Source of the DNA: Platycnemis pennipes
Lineage: Eukaryota; Arthropoda; Insecta; Odonata; Platycnemididae
Reading direction: 5' to 3'
DNA length: 64,000 nt
NCBI GenBank assembly: GCA_933228895.1
Contig: OW121847.1
Span: 90,524,679 to 90,588,678 of the forward strand
The notes beneath the pieces were generated by a model. It did no database searches and had not been told where the DNA came from. It saw nothing but the letters and a program-made list of their open reading frames with translations. Below, piece by piece: positions 1-10,501 of the stretch. Made by a program: the position numbers and the translations under genes. Numbering within the stretch: the stretch's first letter is position 1; every line of letters begins with the position of its first letter.

Positions 1-48
1 TAATACTATCATTAATACGATTATTTCTCCCATGTTTTTGTGAAACAG

Positions 49-972
49 GTTGTAGAGAAGCTGAGCCAATTGTATGAGAGTGTCAATGATATTGACCTGT
101 ATGTTGGGGGCATGTCAGAACTTCCTCAAGGAGATGTTAACAATAAGGATGATTCCAGTGAGCTAAACCAGGAAAGCACTTCAAGGAAGAGTTTGGTTGG
201 ACCAACCTTCAAGTGCATCATTGCTGAGCAAATGCTGAAAACAAGAAGGGCTGACCGTCATTTTTACGACAGACAACAGAAGGACATGCAATCAGTTTTC
301 AAGCCAAAACAGATTGCTGAATTGAAGAAAGCCTCCCTAGCTCGCATCTTCTGTGATAATGGCAATGAAGTTCAAATGATGCAGCCAAAAGTGTTCCAGA
401 AACCATCTGAAAGGTAAAGAATTCTTGTTTTTTTTTGGAGAAAGAATTTGTGAAGGGAACACTGTGCCTTTGTCTTTGATGGTGTGGTAAAATCTTCATG
501 ACCTGCAATTGAGATATCATCATCATCTCATGTGAATATTTGTCTTCCGATGTTACTCCAAAAGGGATTTTTATTGACCAATTAAATTGGAATTCAGTCA
601 AACCTATCACGTCATGAAGAGAATTAATGGTTCCAAAATGTTATGGCATAAAATTGAAATTGAGGAGAATATGACAGTTCATGCCATCTCCATCTGATGA
701 AGCTTCTATAGCAACTTTTCAGATTTATTTTCTATTGCTACTTTTAGCTCCTGACAGTAGACTTTCTGTCAAAACTGAATATCAGCATTATGAATAATCG
801 TAGTCCCAAACATAACATAGGGAAGTTATTATGTATCATTAAAATTTAATTTTTCAATTTATGTATTTAATTAATTTATTTTTTGTCTCATTACAGCAAC
901 CCAATGAACCTATGTGATGACCTCATAAGGATTCCCTCGATTGACTTGAGCCATTGGGTGGAGAAATTTTAA
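49..972 (+). CDS. Animal haem peroxidase, last two exons (partial gene)
   Basis: C-terminal part of a peroxidase of the peroxinectin/chorion peroxidase/peroxidasin superfamily, a haem enzyme that oxidises substrates with hydrogen peroxide, usually secreted. Exon 1 runs 49-413: an acceptor AG ends at 48 and a GTAAAG donor starts at 414. Exon 2 runs 897-972 after the acceptor TCATTACAG and ends in TAA. The join leaves a split codon (AG|C) and keeps the frame. Family motifs are in order: YESVNDIDLYVGGMSE, VGPTFKCIIAEQ, the R-x-x-DRHFYD block, KKASLARIFCDN, and the terminal C-x-x-x-x-RIPSIDLSHW. The distal haem region lies upstream of the window. An extra segment of about 18 polar residues sits between GGMSELPQGD and LVGPTF, where most family members are short. 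The intron is 483 bp. Family call is firm; the exact orthologue is not resolved. Confidence 0.93.
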
Positions 973-1825
973 ACTGGAGTACACAATGAATTGAAACAGC
1001 AATTGAATAATTGCTATAGCTTCTAGAGAACCAAAGTGCCTTCGAGACTGACTGTCGACTAGACATTAGTTGAGAAATTTTCACTCTACCTCTGTCTGCA
1101 CGATGGAAAAAATGAAGACTACACGGAAGGCAGAATACACAATGGAAGAAATGATGATATATTACCTCCTCTGGTGTTGTTACTTTAATATGAAGTATGT
1201 ACTTGAATTTACAGATGAAATCTGTATTCTCTTAGTCTTCATAGGACATTTATTGTTCTTGTAAAAGGCATACATATTTTTAAGAGTTTTCCATGGTGCA
1301 ACCTGTTTTGTGACCTAGGAGTATTTTTGGCCCACTGAAGTCTTCAGGAGGGCATTGCATCGTTTCCTCTCATAAGCTATTGCCCATGGGAGAGAAAGAG
1401 TTACTTTTAAGATATTTTACCTGAAACAAAAAGTATCTGTGATTGTTCATGAATTAACACATGTAAGTATTTGTATAAAAAGAGATGATATAGCTGATGA
1501 GAAAATGATAGGGGATGAAGGTCCCTGGCTGTATATAAGTACCAATGTTGCATGAGTGTTTCCCATTCATTTTCTTAATTATTTATTATCATAAGATCAT
1601 TATTCATATGGAAATGAGTTCAAATCTCATCAAAATAAGTTGGAGCATTTCATGTATCCAAAGATCTGGATATATTAGTCATATTTTGTTTGTTGTCACT
1701 ATGGAAGTTTCATTGTAAAAATGGGTCATTCCATATTTAAATTACATTTCTGTATTTAAATGTTTTACATTTCTATGTATTATAATTGTCACAAAAGAAA
1801 ATAAAGAGTGATTTTTTCAATTTCT
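973..1825 (+). other. 3' UTR of the peroxidase gene
   Basis: Sequence between the TAA at 970-972 and the AATAAA at 1800-1805 is AT-rich and has no sustained reading frame. The exact cleavage site is inferred from the signal, with T-rich sequence following it. Confidence 0.6.
1800..1805 (+). terminator. Polyadenylation signal AATAAA
   Basis: Canonical hexamer followed within about 10 nt by a G/T- and T-rich stretch, in the right orientation and about 830 nt after the peroxidase stop codon. It is the best candidate 3' end of that gene. Confidence 0.6.
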
Positions 1826-3100
1826 CTGAATTTATTTTACAACTTCAAAACTTTAAGAACCCATTATTTAATTACAAGGATTTGAGTGATCAAATGCATA
1901 CACAAGAAAGGATGAGTTGCCAGTTAGCATGTTAAACAAAGACTTTACTTTTTCATCAACATCGATCCACAATGAGAGATGGGAAGTCAAAGAAAAAGTA
2001 AAGTATGATATCTATGAGTAGTGGGTTCCTTCTTTAGATCTGAATAAAATTGGATTCCATGAATATTAGGCACCTCTTCCTAAAGCAGCAACAAACTACA
2101 ATAAATATAGTTTGGTTGAGAGCAAATTGAAATGCCAGCCCTTTCACATTCTTTTTGTCAGCAAGCCTACTCTCTGAAAAAAACGAACTGGAGAAGAGTT
2201 CTATTCCTTCATTTCAATGTAAATTGATGAACATGAACACTAAAACAGTATTTCTATTATTCTGAACCTCACTCTCAAATATTTTTGTAATTTACTTAGG
2301 GTCAATGTGCAGAAACAGGGAAGAGTATAGTGGAATAGCATTGGGAGATGAAGTAGTCCTTAAAATAAGAAAGAGAGCATGTTCGTAAATTGAATTTGTA
2401 AGCAAGTCACAAAACACTTTTCCAGTATTCAAACATAGTAGTTAGCCGGAATATGGCAAACAGTACTCTATATTTATTTTTGCCTAAATTTACCCATTCA
2501 TTCCTTCCCACATGGCATGCCACCAGCTAAAATGACCAAATAAACCTGAAATGCTGTTGCAAATTAGAAAGCTAAGCACAATTAGGACATTCTTGTCTAT
2601 ATCTTTGAAAGTTGTAAGTCGAGGACTCACAGTACTGTGGCTTAACATTGTGCCGTGGAGCTGCTAAACCAGTTGCTGTGATGAGGGAGTAATTTGGGCT
2701 GTAATGTGCTTCAAGTAAAGCCTCAACCAGATACCAAAGTAGCATCAAGAACAACATCTATGTTTTTATGGGCCTTAATTTTAAGGGTGTATTTTAGTGA
2801 GACAAGTATCAGTCAAGCCTTTGGGTTGGATGAACCCAGTAATTTTTGATCAGGTGGGTTTCATTCATGACTACAAATTATTTGAACACCTTTCAATCAG
2901 GATATAGCTTTAAAGAAAAGAGAGTTTAAAATAATAATTATTTGCTATATCCTAACGGCCATCTGCCAAAAGGGAAAATCATTTGTGGTTTGTTGATTAT
3001 TCCTCCTGCCGTGAATAATTAAGTCATGGGTAGTTTTAGAACACTATGTACTTTTTAAAAATTCACTTCTTATTTCTTTATAACTCTTTTTTCTGGTTTC
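1826..3100. other. Intergenic, nothing recognised
   Basis: AT-rich sequence without a recognisable gene. A 61-codon open frame on the minus strand (2572-2757) matches no family I know and has no supporting context. Confidence 0.5.
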
Positions 3101-3104
3101 CTTC

Positions 3105-3430
3105 TGCTTCACAGGCGGAAACCAGAATACCAACTTCAATGTGCACACACTCACAAGTGTTCCCCCTTATTAAACGGGGTGCAAATTTCAAAAAAAGGTT
3201 AAAAGAAGATAAATCATGTTTCCAAAATTTAAACACAAAGTCACACTTCTTCAAACATTTAATTGAAAGTGGGCATTCTAGGTATTATACTCCCAAAATT
3301 CTACGCATGGAAAGAAAAGGTAGCCAGCCACCTAGATGCTATTGAACAGTCGGAGATCATTAACAGCATCAATTCAAAATGCAACATTGTAAATGACCAT
3401 TTGTTAATTTCCTGCTCCCCCTCCCCTACC
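3105..3430 (+). pseudogene. Penelope-like element fragment (end of GIY-YIG domain)
   Basis: Two overlapping frames joined by a frameshift near 3290 give the C-terminal end of a Penelope-like endonuclease. The first has FKKRLKED...SHFFKHLIESGHS, matching the family's 'FK.R..EH ... SNFA.HL...H' block. The second has WKEK...LDAIEQSEII...NIVNDHL, matching the family's 'LNLLEE.EI ... N.LND' end. In the intact family this domain nicks DNA for target-primed reverse transcription. There is no reverse transcriptase here. The fragment abuts a non-LTR tail at about 3466. Confidence 0.6.
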
Positions 3431-3465
3431 TTCCTTTCTTCCAATCAACGCAATTACCCAGGTGG

Positions 3466-3895
3466 AGCAACAAGGAAGATGGGACAACTTAATCAGTCAT
3501 ATGTTGAGAGATGATGAAGTCAATCGCCAAGGTAAAAGTACATCTACATAATACCCTGCAAGCCACCATAAAGGTGTGTGGCAGGGGGTGAACTCTCACC
3601 AAACATGCACTACATATCATGCATAAAAAAGGATTAGTACTTGTATAGGTACTGTTCAAAACTACGCTATATATTATATAATTGTAATTGTAACGTAATT
3701 GTAATGTAAGTAATTGGGAAGAATGGCAAAGGGAGGCTTTACATGAGATGTAAGGAGCAAGTTTTGAAGGATGTGAAAGAGATGAATAATATAAATATGA
3801 AGGGCTAGCTTATAGGAGAATTGAGCAGAGAGTTGCATTAAACCAATCTAAGGATTGTCGACTGCTAATGATGGTGAGTATCAGCAGCTCTCAAA
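3466..3895 (+). mobile_element. Non-LTR retrotransposon 3' tail, copy 1 (split by an insertion)
   Basis: Broken remnant of the reverse-transcriptase C terminus: RWDNLISHMLRDDE before 3540 and NGKGR...VLKDVKEMNNINMKG after 3712. These match the better copy at 34.5 kb (NLIGHILRHDG, GKGRPR, VVKDVKERNYVNMKR). A 167-bp repeat is inserted between the halves. It ends with a TAATGATGG-type tail typical of this family here. Confidence 0.75.
3541..3707 (+). repeat. CATCTAC-type short repeat nested in the non-LTR tail
   Basis: Starts CATCTACATAATACCCTGC and contains GGTGTGTGGCAGGGGGTGAA. Related copies are at 36714 and 42692. The 5-bp AAGTA occurs on both sides (3536-3540 and 3708-3712), consistent with a target-site duplication. 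Removing the segment restores the non-LTR coding order. Confidence 0.7.
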
Positions 3896-4059
3896 GGCAT
3901 TAGTCAGTTATTTGTCATAGTAAAAACTTTTCCAGGGTAGGTACCATTTGGGAGGAATCACTAAAATATAGGTACTTAGTAAAATACTCCTAATTTTACA
4001 TTATTCTTGGATTATTTTTTGATTTTTACAACACTTCATTAAAAGAATATTGATTTAAC

Positions 4060-4200
4060 ATGGCGAAAGGAAAACACTATGTACAAATTCCACAGGAATA
4101 TTTTAACACCCTATCGATTTCAGTGCACAAGCATTACTTTCAAGGGCTACTGGCCAGCATTAGAAAACATGGGCTATAAATATTTCACTCAGGGAGGTAG
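4060..4200 (-). repeat. Decayed Penelope-like terminal repeat, copy 1
   Basis: About 135 bp repeated at 6800-6950. Shared blocks include CCACAGGAATATTTTAA and GCTACTGGCCAGCATTAGAA. The part ACTATGTACAAATTCCACA resembles the arm of the foldback element at 27.56 kb. On the minus strand a decayed TTGAAAG...GAAATCGAT arrangement recalls the hammerhead core, but it is too degraded to claim function. Confidence 0.5.
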
Positions 4201-4309
4201 AGGGATAGGACTCGAATGGAAGAGGGGTCGGTTGAGTTCAAAGGTGAAGAGATGGAGGGGGAAGAAAAGTGAACTGAATCAAGGTCAGTAGTGAGAGGAT
4301 CATTGGAGG

Positions 4310-4573
4310 CAGGAGGAGGAGGAGTCTTTCATTCTTTGGGATTGGGAAACAAGTCAGGTAATAGTGAAAGAACTGCGCTATTACACAAGATTAATATGGG
4401 AAGCGGTCGAAATAGAAAAACGAGCAAACAACTTCAACCGTGATGATGGCATTAAACTCTCCGCCTCATGGAAGAAGATTCTACATCCGCCACCCAAGGA
4501 AAAGCCCTCCAAACACCAAGGGTCCAAGATGAGTCACCACCTTATGATGCAAGCGGGGATAGAGGGGATGTGA
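4310..4573 (+). pseudogene. Penelope-like element fragment (end of GIY-YIG domain)
   Basis: An open frame reads WDWETSQVIVKELRYYTRLI, then WEAVEIEKRANNFNRDDG and IKLSASWK. This is the standard C-terminal signature of arthropod Penelope-like proteins (REAIEI.KR..NFNRDDGY.LS..W). The GIY-YIG catalytic part and the reverse transcriptase are missing. A decayed terminal repeat lies before it and a hammerhead-like remnant after it, so it looks like the 3' part of one old insertion. No function is expected. Confidence 0.75.
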
Positions 4574-4658
4574 GAGACAATGCCAAATAAGGCCAAGGGA
4601 GGGGAGCATGTCTTCCCAATTAATAGCCAAGATGCTACTTCTTCTTAGGTATTTCACC

Positions 4659-4694
4659 CTGATGATGTGGCCTGCAATGGATGTGAAAGCTTGG
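4659..4694 (+). ncRNA. Hammerhead-ribozyme-like remnant
   Basis: A perfect CTGATGA box (4659-4665) followed by T, an imperfect stem II region and GAAA at 4685-4688. Stem II pairs poorly and the GAAA is not followed by a clean short stem III. It sits just 3' of the Penelope-like coding fragment, the position expected for a terminal repeat. Probably inactive. Confidence 0.35.
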
Positions 4695-4862
4695 ATGACA
4701 AAGCTTTGGCGGCTTCTGAAAGAGAAAACTGGATATTCTCCATGCTGCGAAAACCTATGCTCAACAAGTTAGGCTATACTTAAGGCAGTTTAAAACATCT
4801 GCAAGCCTTTAAAATCAGTCAGCTCATTTAAAATCAGTATAATTGCTGAAATGTCTAATTAT

Positions 4863-5093
4863 TTAAAATATTTCTAACGAATGTAATTTGTAGCATTTAT
4901 TGTGAACTTGTAAAATTTTAAAACGAAAGTCACCAATGAGATCAGTCTTGTTGGGCAAATTATTATTATCCCAATGGTTCATACTTAATTTATGTTCATT
5001 GATTCTAGTTTTGAATTTTTCGCTGCTCTGGCCTACATTCACACTGCGACACTTACTGCAATGAAGTGCATTCACACCACTTTTGTGTAACAA
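4863..5093 (-). pseudogene. Penelope-like GIY-YIG endonuclease fragment
   Basis: The translated product contains GVNALHCSKCRSVNVGQ and then FKTRINEHK. This aligns with the GIY-YIG core of Penelope-like proteins (GVY.I.C..C...YVGQT.R.FK.RI.EH). Both signature tyrosines are replaced by asparagine, so the nuclease would be dead. It ends with KILQVHNKCYKLHSLEIF, matching the LEE-EI end of the domain. It faces the fragments at 3.1 and 4.3 kb, so at least two insertions made this cluster. Confidence 0.7.
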
Positions 5094-5103
5094 GTCGACT
5101 GGG

Positions 5104-6795
5104 TCTTAAGAGTTAAAAATAACTTTTCCAATAAAGGCTGGGAAGTAAAAACACACTCTATACTTCTCTTTGAGAATGTGTTTGCTAATGCTATGGGAGA
5201 CATGGTCATGGAAGGGTGACAATAATTTCCAGTCCTAAGGCATAACGTCATCTACATGTATAAAATAGCAAAAAAGTATTTTCAGATAACTAATGGAGGC
5301 TTAGGATGAAAAAAGTTGTGCTCTATGGAATCATAACGATATCTGTCATATTAGTGAAAGGGGGGAACTCCCTGGGAAGGGGGAAACTGTTTTGTCTGTA
5401 GAAATTGCCATTAAATTGGAAATAATTTAATTCCATGCATACATTTAATAGTTTTCAAAAGTGCTTGATGTTATCATTAACAAATGATTTTCTGAGCAGA
5501 CCTTAGGTTAAACTGACGGCTTCTTTTACTAGAACTGAGGTGAAGAGATTGCTGACACGAAAGAACACCAATTTTCTGTTACTCAAGGGGAATATATTGC
5601 TTAAAGGTGGTTAGCTAACTTGGTCAAAATCCTGATACTGTAGATGGATTTAAAAATGGTGAAATTATTGATGAGAACATGTAACTTAGAAGAGAGAGAG
5701 TGTGAAAGGGTGGCCAAATGAGATATTACTGGATGAAATGGGGTGTTTGGTTTATGTGTTTTGGGGTGCCCATAGGTTCATCTACAGTGGTAGAGAAATC
5801 ATTTTTAACAAATACATCTTTTCACTTGGAGAAAGCAATGAAGAACAATTGTTGGAAGTTGATTTAAGTGTGTCTTCAAAGATTTTATTCAGATTCTTGT
5901 TTCAATTTAAAATTAGATGATGACATAAAATCCTGGCATCAAGAAGTCAGATTTGTTAAGTACCATGTAATATTGTTGTTGGCTTTAAGTATCAGCTTTC
6001 ATGAAAATAAAGTTATTGTTGACTCCTGCTTCTTTAATATTGTTTAGTGCTGATTGGCTTTTTGAAGCTGGGGATGAGTGTTCTTGATTAGGTTTTTAGG
6101 GATGGTTTCTGTTATTTTCTGTTTTTTTCCAAGAGATTCAACCCAAAGAGTCACATCACAGTCAGCTGGTAGGATAGTTACCTTCTTCCTATCAATCACT
6201 TGCACTGCCAAGAATTTGCGATGTTTCATTGAGCTCATAAGCTCCATTAAGTAAGTGTTTACCCACTTGATTGGCTGAAGAAAGGCTGACTAGTTGTGGG
6301 TGATAAAACACTACCTGTGAGGATACTTGCAGTGATGACTTGGTAGGTTGAAGTTTATCACAGAGACAACAAAGTTCGCTCCAGATCACCATGAGTTTCC
6401 AGTAGTCAGTATGGATGGACAAATCCTACACACTGTCTTGGTAGGACATACAAGCACACCAGCTCTGCAGATGTGCTAACTCCTGGTGAATGTATAGTAT
6501 AGGTGGTGAGAGAGCTCTTAGCTAGACAGCACCTCAATTCCACTCAAATCCAGGTCTCCTCGGCTTGGATGACTGTTTCTTAAGGGACTGGGAGATGAAT
6601 TCTTAGTTGAAATGTTCACATACCTATGTGTACACTGGGGCAAGCCTTAGTTTCAGGAATTGGTCGTTGAAGAAGATGTTGAGGCTGGTTACTTAATCAT
6701 AACTTGATGGAAAGTTTCTTGATATGCCTGTTTTGCCTAACTAGTATACCAAATTAAATCAATAGATGGCATCGATACTTTGTGGAATTGTGAAA
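5104..6795. other. Intergenic, nothing recognised
   Basis: Two overlapping minus-strand open frames (6044-6247 and 6192-6422) lie in different phases and match nothing I recognise. An isolated AATAAA occurs at 6006. No RNA gene or repeat was identified. Confidence 0.45.
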
Positions 6796-6799
6796 CATA

Positions 6800-6950
6800 T
6801 AACATGGTGAAAAGAAAACACTTTGTGCAACTCCCACAGGAATATTTTAATACCAGATCAATTTCAACGCACAAACAATATTTTTAAGAGCTACTGGCCA
6901 GCATTAGAAAAAAAATGGGCTATTTATATTTCTTTCAGGGGTGTAGGGGT
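6800..6950 (-). repeat. Decayed Penelope-like terminal repeat, copy 2
   Basis: Second copy of the segment at 4060-4200 in the same orientation, with many substitutions. Common blocks are CCACAGGAATATTTTAA and GCTACTGGCCAGCATTAGAA. No coding fragment lies next to it. Confidence 0.5.
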
Positions 6951-8115
6951 ATTAAATTAAGAATATTATGATATGTATGTGCTACCTAATGCGCTACCAT
7001 TCTACTATAGGACTTGTTTTCCACTACATCGATTAGCTTATTTCTTTTGTTTGAAGCATCAGTAACCTAGGTCCAGCTGGGCCTCAGGAGTAGATAAAGA
7101 TTGGTAGGAACATTATTCCCAAAAATTATTGAGATATGGTAAACCTTGATCAAGGTTTGACCTCATGAGGATGTATAAAAATTAAGACCAATGTGATAAC
7201 TAGAATTTATACTTCCTCTTTATATATTTAGAGTTCACAATTATGCCTGCTGATTAATTTTTTAATGTTACGCTAATATTTATATTGGAATATTATATCA
7301 CATTCCTATTCCAGACATGTAATTGCCTCAGTAATTTCAATAAAGACTAGCAATATGTATGATGTAAGTGATCTGATCCATTTAATTTTCTTCACCTCCT
7401 TTCTTGGCTGATTACAACTGAGTATCAGTTGGCCTAATATGCTGATAAAATGAAATACATTTCAATGTTTTGGTCCACTTTAGGTATAATAACTTAAGTC
7501 CATGAGAGGATTTTGGTGAAAGACTTCGAGGCTTGGCTTTGGGGCACCAAATGATTCTTAAGTTAGACCTACATAGTTAAACATTCTATCAAGTCTCTGA
7601 ACTTGCCAATTATATTTTCTATTACTCAATATATATCTTAAGCCACAGTAAAGGTCATAGCTGGTAAAGTAAATCAACTAATCCTCATTTTTCTGCAAAT
7701 TAAGGATTTTTAAATTTAGTTTCTTCACTTTTATCTACATCACTGGCATTCAAGCATGGGCATCGTTGGATATAGCTCTCCTCTTAACTCTTCCATTATC
7801 TAATCTCTTGATATCTACATAATTATTCCCTTTTGCAACCATCATTACATGCCCTTTACACATCATTAGTTCTTCCTCTGCCATTATTTACATTTGCCTT
7901 TACTTCCATGGCTATCTACACAGACAATCATGTCTCAAGTGGTGCCGAGTAAAGTTAGGCGTTGCTGGGCACATCTTAAATTTTGAATAATCATTGGATT
8001 TCTTTTTCCTCCCTTATAAACTAAAATCTCCCCATTGTTTACTTGGTCTATCCAGTAGATCTTAATCATTATTCTCTAACATTACCTATACTTCAAATTC
8101 TTTAAGTCATACATC
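6951..8115. other. Intergenic, nothing recognised
   Basis: AT-rich, without a recognisable open frame, RNA gene or repeat. Confidence 0.5.
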
Positions 8116-8117
8116 AC

Positions 8118-8398
8118 TTATTCGGGGTCATTGTGGTCTAGTGGGTAGAGTGCTGGGCTACGGACCTGACCATCCTGGGTTTATATCCTGGGGCAGATGC
8201 TTCCTGGACACCACCACGTAAAAATTATCATGATTCTATTTGCTGAGTGTCAGAACTTTGTAGGAAATTGCAAGTGGCCTAGGGAAAGGAATTGGACTCC
8301 CTACCTCGATTACACACCAATACCTTAAAACGGGGTGAGCTCTACCCTCACCTATCAAAAAACAACCTTCGGGTTAGCACTGATTTTTTTACATCACT
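8118..8398 (+). mobile_element. SINE family S2, copy 1 (tRNA-derived)
   Basis: The best S2 copy. The head has a clean RNA polymerase III box A (TGGTCTAGTGGG) and a slightly changed box B (GGTTTATATCC). The body ends in ACGGGGTGAGCTCTACCCTC, CACCTATCAAAAA and then TTCGGGTTAGCACTGATTTTT. The same end recurs at 55.4 kb and, on the minus strand, at 40.3 kb. Such elements are non-coding and move with the machinery of a partner LINE. Confidence 0.8.
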
Positions 8399-8399
8399 T

Positions 8400-10030
8400 A
8401 TCACCTCAACTGTTAATGTTCATTGTCATGAAGTGTTCAAGGCAGCGATACGTCAATGAGTACGTATTGTATGTATCTAATTAGTATGTATGCAATGAGT
8501 ATGTATAGTATAAAAGTAATGCATACAACATTTATTGAAAAATGGATGGATTTTAATGAATATCAAGAGAAGTATAGGTACCTACTTCTCCCCTTAGTAA
8601 ACTACTCTGATATGAGAAGGTAAAGGTAGATAGACCATTAGATGTAGTACATGCGAACACTTCATGTAACGTCTCAAACTGATATGTATGAGTATGAAAT
8701 TTTATGTATCAGTTACGTGAAGTCATTTCCACCGTTTTTTCTATGTAATGTATTACATAGATTTTAAATATTCAAAATTCATGAATTAACTACTGTGTGA
8801 GCTCTGGTGATATTGATGTCACAAATACGATTTGCAGTCATGGAAACTATAGAATTTTTGTGGGCAGCAAATAAATTAATGGCCGACAAAAATTATTATA
8901 ATATAAATAATTATTGGAAATTAAAGGTAATTAATGAAGGCAGTAAACTTACAAAAATGTAAGAACAGTAGCGATTTCATCATGAGAGCATATTATGTAT
9001 CACATATTCATTGGTCAAGTGAAATCAATTTATGAAGATACAGCACCGTCAAATATGGAGATTTTCTGAAGTACCTACGTTCCAGGAACCAGAAACCAAT
9101 TGCCTGAAGAAACGTGCGAGAAGTTTACGAATATAATATCGCTATAGCGATCTAAGTAGCAAAATCTGTCCAATACTGGCTACGAGGGACTGAAAAAAAT
9201 CATTCGTGGATCGATGTTCAATCGCTTTCCAAGATCGAGGATCGCGTTTAAAACCACGTACTTCAGGTGTACTGTCACTCACATCAATCCTCCTGGCCTT
9301 AAAGAAATCTAACATTATTTCAATATTATTTTAAAATAATATCATCATAATTTAGTGGCTCATTTTAAAATAATTTTGAAATGATATCAAAATATATTTT
9401 CATGTAAAATGCTTGAAACACCTTTTTATGCAATGAAAATGTCTCAGTTAGAATTCCTATACATGTTTTCAACAAAATGAAAGGATGATACAGAACATTA
9501 AAAGAGCAGTACCTGCTTAATGCATTATTTTAAAATCATGAAGAACTCATGAATTTTGTTATCTTATTACTTTTTGATTTTAAATGATTTTAAAATCATT
9601 TTAGTTTAGTGAACTTCTGGTGCATGTAAAGGAAACATGAAGACCTTCTTGACCCAACAAGTTATTAAGCTCGACTTTAATATCTGACGAGCACGTAGAA
9701 CGCATTCTCCTGCACTGAAAGACCGAATGTTTTTATTTTTGGGTGGGAAATCTCGCCTGACCTCCATGAGCGTCGAGGCGTGGCCAAGGTGAACGGTGGC
9801 GGGGAAGATATTTCGGAGAAGGAATTCACCAGAATGAGAATTTTTTCTTTCTTCGGAGAGGAGCCACAGAGACGGAGAGACATTGTCGTTGCCTCTCGAG
9901 TTTTTGCCATCGCTCAGTTAAGATTTTTCGTCGCAACAACTTTCCTCCTCTTCTGCCAGAGGGAGCCGACGCGATACGAAAGCTGGCATTTTTTTAATCT
10001 CGTTCTCAACCGACATCGCCATCTCACACA
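8400..10030. other. Intergenic; AT-rich with TTTTAAAAT palindromes
   Basis: Between 9310 and 9610 the motif ATTTTAAAAT(A/C) recurs several times as small palindromes. From about 9770 to 10000 the sequence is richer in C and G. Open frames there on both strands match nothing known. Confidence 0.4.
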
Positions 10031-10031
10031 G

Positions 10032-10068
10032 TATATACCAGTGGTCAGATTTGCGGTACGTCATTCTC
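10032..10068 (+). promoter_or_regulatory. Possible TATA box and initiator pair
   Basis: TATATAC at 10032 and TCATTC with its A at 10063 give a spacing of 31 nt, normal for arthropod promoters. No first exon can be recognised downstream. Such pairs also arise by chance in AT-rich DNA. Confidence 0.18.
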
Positions 10069-10258
10069 GTCGATCACACCATTGGTCTGACGAAGCTCTC
10101 GACTCCATTCTTTAATCTACTAACACTTTAATGATCAATTCAATTCTCCGTCTCCGTCACATTTTCACTGCTTGATCCGTACTTCCATACGAGGTTTCCT
10201 CTTCAGGGCTACTCATTCACTTTCCTCTCGAATTTCGTCTCATAAGTTTATCATACAT

Positions 10259-10491
10259 TAAATTCTGAGGTTTCAGGCGTATTAGGTGGAAACGGAACAT
10301 TACTGAACTTGAAAAATGAGCAACTTCCGCAGAGAAAAATGTTTATTGCGACCGGCCTGAAGGCATCTTCAGGCCGGTCCTGCAGGCATCTTTTCACAGC
10401 ATCTTCACGCCTGAAGATGCTGTAAAAAGCGAAACCCGGTATAAATAAACATTTTTCTCATTAGAAGTTGCTCATTTTTCAAGTTCAGTTC
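10259..10491 (+). mobile_element. Foldback Penelope-type element A
   Basis: Arms at 10302-10355 and 10436-10489 are inverted copies with about 87% identity by eye. A 43-nt extension (10259-10301) lies on the left only; its complement contains TACGCCTGAAAC, shared exactly with the extension of element C. TATCATACAT flanks the unit (10249-10258 and 10492-10501), giving a 10-bp target-site duplication. Two further hairpins lie in the loop: GACCGGCCTGAAG with its complement (10350-10379), and ACAGCATCTTCA with its complement (about 10396-10423). The unit has no protein-coding capacity. I read it as a non-autonomous Penelope-like derivative. Confidence 0.75.
10405..10445 (+). ncRNA. Hammerhead-ribozyme-like motif in element A
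   Basis: CTGAAGA (10411-10417), an extra T, then a 3-bp stem II GCT/AGC (10419-10421 with 10428-10430), GAAA (10431-10434) and CCCGGT, which can form a two-base-pair stem III, followed by A. Stem I is not evident on this strand. It is weaker than the motif in element B. Confidence 0.4.
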
Positions 10492-10501
10492 TATCATACA
10501 T

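Noticed and set aside
8118..8195. A tRNA gene at the SINE head
   Set aside because: Boxes A and B are present but the cloverleaf is imperfect and the unit continues into a repeated SINE body, so it is a SINE head.
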